This document shows positions 18,715 through 26,317 of a stretch of 64,000 nt of DNA, piece after piece (within the stretch, counting starts at the first letter, position 1; every line of letters starts with the position of its first letter). A program made the position numbers and the translations under genes. Under the pieces are notes generated by a model. It did not search any database. It saw nothing but the letters and a program-made list of their open reading frames with translations, and was not told the DNA's origin. This DNA is from a candidate division KSB1 bacterium (GTDB lineage Bacteria; Zhuqueibacterota; Zhuqueibacteria; JANLFK01; Oleimicrobiaceae): positions 1 to 64,000 of the forward strand of contig JANLFK010000007.1 in NCBI GenBank assembly GCA_024655945.1, written 5' to 3'.

Positions 18715-19479
18715 ATGCAAGGAACGCTCATTGGCCTTTCAGGGAAGGTGGCTCTCATCACCGGGGCCTCGCGGGGTATTGGCGCGGCGGCCGCGGAGCT
18801 CTTTGCGCGGGCGGGCGCGCACGTGGTGGTCAACTATTTCCGTCAGAAAACGGCGGCTGACAAGGTGGTGGAGCGCATCCGCGCGCAAGGCGGCAAGGCG
18901 CTGGCCGTCTGCGCGGACGTCAGCGACCGCCCGCAAGTGGAAGCAATGATCCAGGAAGCCCAACAGGCCTTTGGCACGATGGACGTGTTGGTCAACAACG
19001 CGGGCATCTGGACCTACGGGGCTATTGCAGAGATGGAGGAAGAGGTCTGGCGGGAGACGATGCGCGTCAATCTGGACAGCGTCTTCTACTGCTGCCGGGC
19101 GGTGGTGCCGCTGATGATCGCTCGTGGCGGAGGCCGTATCATCAACGTCTCCTCCACCGCCGGACAGCGCGGCGAGGCCTTTCACTCCCACTACGCGGCT
19201 ACCAAAGGGGCCATCATCAGCTTCACCAAGTCGTTGGCCGCTGAGCTGGCGCCCCATAACATCTTGGTCAACTGCGTGGCCCCTGGCTGGGTGGACACGG
19301 ACATGTCGGCCGAGGCCCTACGGCAGGAGGGCGAAAAGATCTCCGCCACCATCCCTCTGCGCCGTGCTGGCACTGCCATGGAGGTCGCCGGCGCCATCGT
19401 CTTCCTTGCGTCTGACCTTGCCACCTACATCACGGGCGAGATCCTCAACGTGAACGGTGGGTCAGTGTTGTGCGGCTAA
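18715..19479 (+). CDS. SDR-family oxidoreductase (FabG-like)
   Basis: 254 residues, classical short-chain dehydrogenase. NAD(P)-binding TGASRGIG at 16-23, NNAG near 95, active-site Ser in INVSSTAGQ, Tyr/Lys in HYAATKGAI, and a C-terminal NVNGGSVLCG. The sequence resembles 3-oxoacyl-ACP reductases, but the substrate cannot be read from it and no other fatty-acid genes are near. An AGGAGAGG site lies 5 bases before the ATG. A TIGR04076 gene and a HypE-like gene follow closely, suggesting a three-gene operon. Confidence 0.85.
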   Translation: MQGTLIGLSGKVALITGASRGIGAAAAELFARAGAHVVVNYFRQKTAADKVVERIRAQGGKALAVCADVSDRPQVEAMIQEAQQAFGTMDVLVNNAGIWTYGAIAEMEEEVWRETMRVNLDSVFYCCRAVVPLMIARGGGRIINVSSTAGQRGEAFHSHYAATKGAIISFTKSLAAELAPHNILVNCVAPGWVDTDMSAEALRQEGEKISATIPLRRAGTAMEVAGAIVFLASDLATYITGEILNVNGGSVLCG

Positions 19480-19503
19480 CCCGCTACCCGGGAGGTGCAG
19501 CCA

Positions 19504-19800
19504 ATGGCAAAGCAAGGTCTTCGCATCACCGTCCATAGCGTGAAGGGCCACTGCCCGGTATATCGCGAGGGTGAGGACTTCTTTTTGGAGGAAGGTTACA
19601 TTCTTAGGTCTGGTGAGCGGGCGAGCATCTGTCTTCACTCCTTGGCCTCATTGTTGCCCTACCACGTTGCGCTCTTTCAGGGGGTGTCGCCCGTGTCCAT
19701 TGGCCTCGCCAAGGAGGGCACGAGCGCCTACGTACAGTGCTTAGACCCGTGTGAGCTCACCGGCGGCGGCACCGTGACGTTCCGGATCGACAAGGTATGA
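19504..19800 (+). CDS. TIGR04076 family protein
   Basis: 98 residues. It fits the small TIGR04076 family: KVKI-like start (RITVHSVKGHCPVY), a central Gly-Asp segment, ICLHSLASLLPY and a QCLDP motif near the end, with the paired Cys of the family. No biochemical role is known. ATG 19504 has GGAGG 8 bases upstream. The stop overlaps the start of the HypE-like gene as ATGA, so the two are translationally coupled. Confidence 0.7.
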   Translation: MAKQGLRITVHSVKGHCPVYREGEDFFLEEGYILRSGERASICLHSLASLLPYHVALFQGVSPVSIGLAKEGTSAYVQCLDPCELTGGGTVTFRIDKV

Positions 19801-20885
19801 AGGCTCCGCGCGGACACTTCCTACAGGTGGGCAAGCTGCCCCAAGACCTTCTCGCCGGGCTCTTGCATCGCTATACTGGCCGCGATGACCGGATCCTGGT
19901 GGGCCCGGCCATCGGTGTTGATGCCGCCGTGATCGACTTTGGCGCCACCTGCCTGGTGGCCAAGACCGACCCGATCACCTTCGTGAGCGACGAGATCGGG
20001 TTCTATGCGGTGGTGATTAACGCCAATGACGTGGCGTGTATGGGTGCTCGCCCGCGCTGGTTTCTGGCCACAATTCTCCTGCCCGAAGGGAGCGCGACGG
20101 AGCAAATGGCCGAAGCCATCTTTGCCCAACTTGCCGAGGCGTGCCAGAAGCTGGACATCTTGCTCTGTGGGGGCCACACAGAAATCACCGCCGGGCTCGA
20201 CCGTCCCATCGTGGTGGGGCAAATGCTGGGCGAAGTGCCGAAAGAAGGCCTTGTCACCAGTGCCGGTCTGCAGCCTGGGGACCAGATCATTCTGACCAAA
20301 GGCGTGCCCATCGAAGGAGGCTCCATCATCGCCCGCGAGCGCGCCCAGGAGCTGACTGAACTCTTCGGACCCGAGTTAGTGGCCCGCTGCCGGGAGCTGA
20401 TTTTCTCGCCAGGCATCAGCGTGGTGCGCGACGCTGCCATTGCTTGCCAGGCCGGCACCGTGCACGCCCTCCACGACCCGACCGAAGGCGGGCTGGTCAC
20501 TGGCCTGCGCGAGTTGGCTGCTGCCGCCGGGGTAGGCCTGGAAATCGACGAGCAGCGCATCCCCATCCTACCGGAGTGTAAGATTCTCTGCGACCAGTAT
20601 GGCCTTGACCCGCTGGGCACGATCGCCTCGGGGGCTTTGCTGATTGGTGCACCGCCAGGCGACGCCGCGCGTATTGTATCTGGCCTGCAGCGAGCTGGCA
20701 TTCAAGCCCGGCTCATCGGCCGGGTGGTGCCACCGGAAAAAGGCCTCCTTCTCAGGCGAGAAGACGGCTTTGTTGCCCTGCCTCTGTTTGCGCAGGACGA
20801 AATCACTAAACTCTTCGCCGCGGGGACAGGCGGCTTCCACAAGGAGGGCTCCGACGGTGCCGCCGGCTCTCGGCTAAAGGGATGA
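19797..20885 (+). CDS. AIR-synthase-fold protein, HypE/ThiL-like
   Basis: 362 residues with the PurM/HypE fold: GPAIGVDAAVIDFG and AKTDPITFVSDEIG in the N-terminal ATP-binding half, NANDVACMGARP, GGHTEITAGL, and HDPTEGGLVTGL in the C-terminal half. True HypE ends in a Cys that receives the carbamoyl group (PxxC); here the C-terminus ends SRLKG with no Cys, so it is not a hydrogenase-maturation HypE, and no hyp genes are near. It more likely belongs to the AIR-synthase-related proteins of unknown substrate. It starts on the ATGA overlap with the TIGR04076 gene. Confidence 0.75.
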   Translation: MKAPRGHFLQVGKLPQDLLAGLLHRYTGRDDRILVGPAIGVDAAVIDFGATCLVAKTDPITFVSDEIGFYAVVINANDVACMGARPRWFLATILLPEGSATEQMAEAIFAQLAEACQKLDILLCGGHTEITAGLDRPIVVGQMLGEVPKEGLVTSAGLQPGDQIILTKGVPIEGGSIIARERAQELTELFGPELVARCRELIFSPGISVVRDAAIACQAGTVHALHDPTEGGLVTGLRELAAAAGVGLEIDEQRIPILPECKILCDQYGLDPLGTIASGALLIGAPPGDAARIVSGLQRAGIQARLIGRVVPPEKGLLLRREDGFVALPLFAQDEITKLFAAGTGGFHKEGSDGAAGSRLKG

Positions 20886-21012
20886 CCGGTGGCGCCCACG
20901 GCCAACATCGGCTTTGACGCGAAGGCGGCGAGTTCGCAAATTGACAGCAAAGCTGCTGTGTCCAAATCTTTGGTGAACCGAGCGAAGAGATCGGGATGAA
21001 GGGGGTGATCTT

Positions 21013-21393
21013 ATGCGCGAGCGACCGCTGTACCTCGCATGGAGGGGCGTAAGCCTCCTGCTCCTTTCCTTTGCTCTATCGTCCCGCCCTGCTGCTACTT
21101 CTACCGCGGCCAAATTCATCTGTGGGTACCCTTACTATTGGAGCGACAGGGCGCATGCCTGGCTTGTGGCAGCGGGTGCCTTGATGACTGCCTACAAGGG
21201 CGGCCAAGAGTGTGAGCAGCTGACGAGCGACGGCAGCGGCTACTACGACATGTGCCTGGACAGGTGCCGCAAGCCCCAAACCGACCCGGTGTGGATAGAT
21301 GTGGTAGCTGCCTACGACGACATGTACGACTTCTACTCTTTCCTCTGCTACGGACAGGATGAGTGGCATGACTTTTCCCTCTACTATCAGTGA
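21013..21393 (+). CDS. Small exported Cys-containing protein, unknown
   Basis: 126 residues, not recognised. N-terminal signal peptide: RPLYLAWRGVSLLLLSFALSS then a likely cleavage near AATSTA. The mature ~95 residues hold five Cys (FIC, QEC, DMC, DRC, FLC) and many Tyr/Trp/Asp, consistent with a small secreted domain. A TTGACA at 20941 with a poor -10 lies upstream. The next gene starts in the same region, and both products look exported, so they may act together. Confidence 0.55.
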   Translation: MRERPLYLAWRGVSLLLLSFALSSRPAATSTAAKFICGYPYYWSDRAHAWLVAAGALMTAYKGGQECEQLTSDGSGYYDMCLDRCRKPQTDPVWIDVVAAYDDMYDFYSFLCYGQDEWHDFSLYYQ

Positions 21394-21461
21394 CGGCGGG
21401 GGCTCTGGCCACCGAAAAGCGGGTGCGGGGACAGCAGCCCTTTCTCCCACGAGGGAGGCCC

Positions 21462-24233
21462 ATGTCAAGAGAACTACTGAGACAGCAGGCCAGGAGGTCG
21501 TGGTTGTTTTCGGCTCTGCTGGTCGTGGTACCTACCATAGTCCCGTTACGTGCGCAGTGGTGGACGCCGAGCCCGGATTTCTGCTTTGGGGTTATTGACG
21601 TGGGGCGCGTACCAAGGAGGGAATGGCCTAACGGCCACCTGGGATGGAGTGGTGGGGTAAGTCCCTCTCGCCCGAACGGCGTCGGTTTCTGGCATGGCCT
21701 CGATCTTTTGGTCGGGATCCCCGAGGGTCCGTGGACGCCGCGCGTCTTCGACCCAGAGGTTGGCGACACCGTCAGCCTGGGCCCGGCAGTGGCCGAAGGC
21801 TTCTCCGCCACTGCGCCTGAGGGGTTTGAGGCTGGACCAGACTGGGGGCCCTGCCCAGGCGCATTGGGCAACTACTTCTCCGGTGAGGTCTTGACCGGCG
21901 ACCTCTATCCCGATGCCGATTCGCCTCTCGTGCCGATAATGGCCACCTCCACTCTGCCTAACACCTGGCCCTTGGACCCTTACGACCGCCCTCGCTGGCC
22001 GGGCTCGTGGGCCAAGGACCCCACCACCGGCAAGAAAATCCCAGGAGTATTCGCTGCGGACCAGGAGCTTTTTTTCTGTTTCACCGATCCCTACGCCGAA
22101 CGTGTGTATCTCGGGGCACGCAGTTACCGAATCGGCGCCAAGGTGGAGTGCCAGGTCCGCGCCTGCGCCGATAGCTACCTGGAAGATGTGGTTTTCTACG
22201 AACTCCACCCGATCAACACTCCTGCCTTTTCCTACGGCGGTGTGCAGGTGGGGCTGATCTGCGACGTGCGGTGGGTTCTGAACCCGTGGGAGGGGGATGC
22301 GGTGAGCTTCATCCGCAGAGAGCCGGGCATAGGCACAAGCGGCACGCTTTACGATCTGGGCTATTGGTACAAGCGCCCGGAGGCGGTGGAGCGGATCCGC
22401 GCCAGAGAAGGCAAGCGCGATTTGGTAGTTCCTTCCATCGGGGTCATGCTCCTTGACACCCCTTCGGCTCCTCCCACCGACGGCATCGACAACGACTGTG
22501 ACGGTGACGTCGATGAAGCGGAAGGGGAAAAGACGGGCATGAGCGGCTTCCACCTCTGTCAGGGTCGCGGCTTGGATCGTTTCGGGAGACCATTTGATTT
22601 CTTCAAGCGGAAGGACAGGGATCTCTGGCAGTACAAGGTGCTGAGCGGTGACACGTCTGGCTTGCCACCAGACCTGCGGGACCATTTTTTCATTCCTGAT
22701 AGGACGGGCGCGCTCGATCCTCATTTTGACTCTCCCCAGGGGATTGCCAGAAGGTACCCGGAAAAGCTCCGCGACGCGACGTTGTTGCTCTCGAGCGGTC
22801 CCTTCAACTGGGCCAGGGGGGACACACTGCGCTTTGTGGCTGCCGTGCTCGTCGGCGAGGACCTGAAGGATCTCAAGCTCAACGCCGGCACAGCCCGGCG
22901 AATCTATGAGCTCGGCTACCAGCGCTCCGGGCCGCCGCCGGCGCCCAAGGTCTTTGCCGTGCCGGGCGACCGCCGGGTGACCCTCTACTGGGACCGCCGG
23001 GCCCAGGAGGCGCGCGACCTGATCTTCGGCTACCAGGAGTTTGAGGGCTACCGGATCTACCGCACTACCGTCGACCCCAAGCTCCACCAGCCGGGCAGAA
23101 ACGGGCGGCAAAGCGCCGGTTGGCACCTCATGGCGCAGTTTGATCTGAGAGACGGTTACTACGGGCTTGACCCCGAGTATCCCCATGCCGACCTGGGCTC
23201 CGAGAGCGGGCTCGCCCACGCCTGGACCGACACCACCGTCACCAACGGGGTCACCTACTGGTACGGCGTCTGCTCCTACGACCGGCGGGTGCGGTCCGAT
23301 CCGCAGTACAATCCCGAGGGCTGGCCGCCATTTCGCTCGTCAGACAGCTCCAAGGGGACAGACCCCGACAGAGACTCCAACTTAGCAAGGGTGGTCCCTG
23401 GGGTGGTGCCGAGCAACTACCTGGGACCCACGGCGGCAATCAGACCGCTGCCGGGTACACTGGGCAACGGCTCGATCCTAGTGGAGGTGGTGGACGAATT
23501 TCTGGTCACCGGCCATACGTACACCATCGCCTTCGATGACACGAGCAGGCCGGGCAGTATGTGTTACTGGGTGGACGACCAAGATCGGAGGGCAATGGTG
23601 CTTGCCCAGGTGCCGGAGACGCGCTGCCAGGAGGGGCCGGTGTTCGACGGAGTGCGGCTATGGGTGTGCGGTTTTGACACGCAAGGGGTTTGGCACGATA
23701 GCAGTGGATGCTGGCACGGCCAAGACAGGTCCCCCTGCACCTGGAGGATCACCGGGCGACGCGTAGGTAGCCCGCCGCGCGCCAGCTATGAGATTCGATT
23801 TGGCAGCGAGCACGAAAAGGGGTATGCCACCGGCAAGACTGCGCCGTTTACCATCTGGAACATTACCAGTGGCGAAAAAGTGGAGTGGGACATTTTCTAC
23901 GATTCCCGCCAAGATACGACCGGAGCGATGAAGGCCACCTGGACCAGTGGCGATTGCATCTCTTTCCGGGAGAAGGTAGGGGACAGAAAGGTCAACACCT
24001 GGACGATCGTGCTGCGCAGGCCGCAGGGGGGGCAGGACGTGCCGCCTGGGGTGGGGGATGTGGCGCGGATAGTGACGACCAAGCCGTTTCGGGTGGGGGA
24101 TCGGTACTTGGTGGTGACGGAGGGGATGCGGGCGCGGGTGGCTGAGGGGGAGGATTTAGCGCGCATTCGGGTGGTGCCGAATCCGTACGTGGCGGGGGCG
24201 GGATGGGAGAGGGGCCGGAGGATCGGCGGGTGA
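21462..24233 (+). CDS. Large secreted protein with FnIII domain, frame-broken C-terminus
   Basis: About 923 residues in this frame. Signal peptide: RRSWLFSALLVVVPTIVPLRA then QWW. Residues ~340-352 read DGIDNDCDGDVDE, a MopE-like acidic Cys motif. A fibronectin type III-like domain begins near 491 (PPPAPKVFAVPGDRRVTLYWD). The end reads IRVVPNPYVAGAGWERG, the usual start of a T9SS-like C-terminal module, but then runs to a stop at 24233, while the rest of that module is in the -1 frame at 24203-24448. One G missing from the GGGG run near 24213 would explain it. From about 24020 the codons switch to G/T endings. ATG 21462 has GAGGGAGG just upstream; the frame is open to 21390. Confidence 0.75.
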   Translation: MSRELLRQQARRSWLFSALLVVVPTIVPLRAQWWTPSPDFCFGVIDVGRVPRREWPNGHLGWSGGVSPSRPNGVGFWHGLDLLVGIPEGPWTPRVFDPEVGDTVSLGPAVAEGFSATAPEGFEAGPDWGPCPGALGNYFSGEVLTGDLYPDADSPLVPIMATSTLPNTWPLDPYDRPRWPGSWAKDPTTGKKIPGVFAADQELFFCFTDPYAERVYLGARSYRIGAKVECQVRACADSYLEDVVFYELHPINTPAFSYGGVQVGLICDVRWVLNPWEGDAVSFIRREPGIGTSGTLYDLGYWYKRPEAVERIRAREGKRDLVVPSIGVMLLDTPSAPPTDGIDNDCDGDVDEAEGEKTGMSGFHLCQGRGLDRFGRPFDFFKRKDRDLWQYKVLSGDTSGLPPDLRDHFFIPDRTGALDPHFDSPQGIARRYPEKLRDATLLLSSGPFNWARGDTLRFVAAVLVGEDLKDLKLNAGTARRIYELGYQRSGPPPAPKVFAVPGDRRVTLYWDRRAQEARDLIFGYQEFEGYRIYRTTVDPKLHQPGRNGRQSAGWHLMAQFDLRDGYYGLDPEYPHADLGSESGLAHAWTDTTVTNGVTYWYGVCSYDRRVRSDPQYNPEGWPPFRSSDSSKGTDPDRDSNLARVVPGVVPSNYLGPTAAIRPLPGTLGNGSILVEVVDEFLVTGHTYTIAFDDTSRPGSMCYWVDDQDRRAMVLAQVPETRCQEGPVFDGVRLWVCGFDTQGVWHDSSGCWHGQDRSPCTWRITGRRVGSPPRASYEIRFGSEHEKGYATGKTAPFTIWNITSGEKVEWDIFYDSRQDTTGAMKATWTSGDCISFREKVGDRKVNTWTIVLRRPQGGQDVPPGVGDVARIVTTKPFRVGDRYLVVTEGMRARVAEGEDLARIRVVPNPYVAGAGWERGRRIGG

Positions 24234-24448
24234 GTTTTGTGAATGTGCCGGCGCGGTGTGAGGTGCGGGTGTACACGGTGGGTGGTGATCATGTGGTGAC
24301 GCTTCATCATGACAGTGTGGGGCGGGGGTATTGTTGGTGGGATTTGCGGAACAAGGAGGGTTTGCCGGTGGCGTATGGGTTGTACCTGTATGTGGTGGAG
24401 ACGCCGGAGGGCAGGAGCCATCGGGGCAAGTTTGCGGTGGTCAGGTAG
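24203..24448 (+). pseudogene. Detached C-terminal sorting-like module of the preceding gene
   Basis: About 80 residues: FVNVPARCEVRVYTVGGDHV, then WWDLRNKEG, VAYGLYLYVVETPEG and the end GKFAVVR. This is the Ig-like/FlgD-like module that ends secreted proteins of FCB bacteria and directs or anchors them. It continues the preceding protein after a -1 shift near 24213, so it is not an independent gene; the internal ATG has no ribosome site. Codon third positions here are nearly all G or T, unlike the upstream part of the gene. Confidence 0.75.
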
Positions 24449-24538
24449 GGGTGGCCCCTCCGCGCGCCAGGTTCTCCTCGCTTGTGATGTCGAGCGCGGG
24501 CTTGGCAAGAAAGCTCTTTGTTCAGGAGGGCACTGGCA

Positions 24539-25552
24539 ATGAAAAAGGTCTGTTTGCTCCTCGTCCTGGGCGGTATTGCAAGCTTCGGCGCAGCTCAGGA
24601 AATCAGTCGCGTCGGTACCTCGGCGGCGCAATTCCTGAAGCTGGGTGCCGGAGCACGCGCAGCGGCGTTAGGGGATGCCTTTGTCGCCTTTTCCGGGGAC
24701 GTCAGCAGCCTCTATTGGAACCCCGCAGGGGCCGCTGCCGTCCAACACCGCACGTTGCAGGTCTCCTATAGCGATCTTTACCTAGATTTGAACTACGGTT
24801 TCGTGGGCTACATAGAGCCTCTGGGCCCATATGGCGCCCTGGGACTACACGCCTGTTACCTGCACGCCGGCGATATTGAGATTACCACGCTGCAGGAGCC
24901 CAACGGCACGGGAGAATTCTACGGCGTACGCAGCTTGGCATTGGGCCTCAGCTACGCCCGTGCCATCACCGACCGCTTGGCGGTCGGCATCACGGGCAAG
25001 TTTGTCCAAGAAGGCATCTACAATGAGACCGCGCATGCTCTGGCCTTCGATGGCGGCATGCAGTTCGCCACTGGATTGTTCGGCACCACCTTAGGGGTGT
25101 GCCTGTCGAACTTTGGCGGGAAACTGCAGATGTACGGAGAAGACCTCCTGGTGGATGTGACCCCTGTGCCAGGCGAAGGCAGTGGTGGCCAGTATCAGCT
25201 GCGTACGGAGAGGTGGCCCTTGCCGGCCGCCATCCGCTTGGGTGCGATGAGCGAGCTGGTGGGCCCGGCGGGGCAACTGCTGGCGCGCGCCGACCACAGG
25301 CTGCTGGTCGGCGCAGACCTGGTGGACGCGAATGACGCACCCATCAGAGCCAATTTCGGTGCCGAATATCTGTGGCGGCAGACGCTCGCCTTCCGCCTTG
25401 GCTATCACTACGGCTACGACACGCCCCGCCTCAGCTTGGGAGGCGGCCTGCTCTACCGTCTGAGCAGTTGGGCCCTGCAAGTCGATTATGCCTTTGTCGA
25501 CCACAAAGACCTGGGGGGCACAAACCGGTTCACCATAGGAGTCGCCTTTTGA
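24539..25552 (+). CDS. PorV/PorQ-family outer-membrane barrel protein
   Basis: 337 residues with a signal peptide (KKVCLLLVLGGIASFGAA). After it comes AAQFLKLGAGARAAALGDAFVA and SSLYWNPAGAA, the hallmark N-terminal pattern of PorV/PorQ (FadL-like) proteins; the rest alternates short hydrophobic strands, ending in Phe (FTIGVAF) as outer-membrane barrels do. PorV shuttles substrates of the type IX secretion system. AGGAGGG lies 8 bases before ATG 24539. It directly follows the protein with the T9SS-like tail, and the lipoprotein gene begins 5 bases after it. Confidence 0.85.
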   Translation: MKKVCLLLVLGGIASFGAAQEISRVGTSAAQFLKLGAGARAAALGDAFVAFSGDVSSLYWNPAGAAAVQHRTLQVSYSDLYLDLNYGFVGYIEPLGPYGALGLHACYLHAGDIEITTLQEPNGTGEFYGVRSLALGLSYARAITDRLAVGITGKFVQEGIYNETAHALAFDGGMQFATGLFGTTLGVCLSNFGGKLQMYGEDLLVDVTPVPGEGSGGQYQLRTERWPLPAAIRLGAMSELVGPAGQLLARADHRLLVGADLVDANDAPIRANFGAEYLWRQTLAFRLGYHYGYDTPRLSLGGGLLYRLSSWALQVDYAFVDHKDLGGTNRFTIGVAF

Positions 25553-25557
25553 AGAAC

Positions 25558-26316
25558 ATGCGCACATGGCTGGTGTGGACGTTGCCGGTGACGCTTGCCC
25601 TGGCCTGCGAAGAAAAGATCCCGGAAGGGCCGCCGCGGGGCGAGGTGCTCAAGGCTCACCTCCATACCACGTTCGGCCAAACCGCTTTCCCACAACCACC
25701 GGACTTTGAAGACCGCTACAAGATGGACAAAGTCCCTCCGGAGGAGATGGCACTTTTCAGGCAATGGCAGGTCTTCTTTCGTATAGCGGTAGAAAACGTG
25801 TTCGACGAGACCATTGATGGAACCAAGTGGATAAAGGTCACCCTGCGCATCTGGCCACGCGACGGAGGCGGGTGGAGTAAGACGCTCACTTACGCGGATA
25901 CCACCGGCAACGAGAGCCTGGTCATCCACCCCGGGCACACCACCGTGCTGTTCACAGAAAACAAGCTCATCTGGGACCAGACAGACGACCAGGGTAAATC
26001 CATCCATCGGTATGAGCCCTATCAGCTGACCATCGTCCTCAGCAGAATGGTGGACCGCATCGTGTACGACCCAGAGACGCGAGAGAAGAAGATTGTGCCG
26101 TGGATCTATTGCCGGACCCTGCGCACGGTGACCTTGGACTCGCTCGTTGCTTTCGACCCACCGGTAGTGGTGAGGGCCAAGGCCAGTGTGCAACTCTTCC
26201 GCGAGTATCCGCCCATAGAGAGCAACGAGTTTGAACTGACCATCTTCTACCTATTTCCCCACGGCATGACCCCGAAGTACTCGTGCGCAGAAGGGCCGGC
26301 CTCAGCAGGAGGATGA
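25558..26316 (+). CDS. Lipoprotein of unknown function
   Basis: 252 residues. N-terminus WLVWTLPVTLALAC gives a lipobox with the lipidated Cys at C17, then EEKIPEGPPRG. The remainder is beta-rich with no recognised domain; a segment near 65-150 (IWPRDGGGWSKTL, HPGHTTVLFTENKLIWDQ) looks like an immunoglobulin-type fold, which is only an impression. It is wedged between the PorV-like and the TonB-receptor genes (gaps of 5 and 1 bases), so it probably belongs to the same surface complex. Confidence 0.65.
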   Translation: MRTWLVWTLPVTLALACEEKIPEGPPRGEVLKAHLHTTFGQTAFPQPPDFEDRYKMDKVPPEEMALFRQWQVFFRIAVENVFDETIDGTKWIKVTLRIWPRDGGGWSKTLTYADTTGNESLVIHPGHTTVLFTENKLIWDQTDDQGKSIHRYEPYQLTIVLSRMVDRIVYDPETREKKIVPWIYCRTLRTVTLDSLVAFDPPVVVRAKASVQLFREYPPIESNEFELTIFYLFPHGMTPKYSCAEGPASAGG

Positions 26317-26317
26317 G

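Noticed and set aside
19797-20885. True hydrogenase-maturation HypE
   Set aside because: C-terminal carbamoyl-acceptor Cys is absent and no hyp or hydrogenase genes are near.
21546-23219. Long minus-strand ORF (557 codons) opposite the secreted-protein gene
   Set aside because: GC-rich antisense frame without recognisable domains; the plus frame has signal peptide and FnIII domain.
24203-24448. Independent small gene starting at ATG 24203
   Set aside because: No ribosome site; the sequence continues the module of the preceding protein after a one-base shift.
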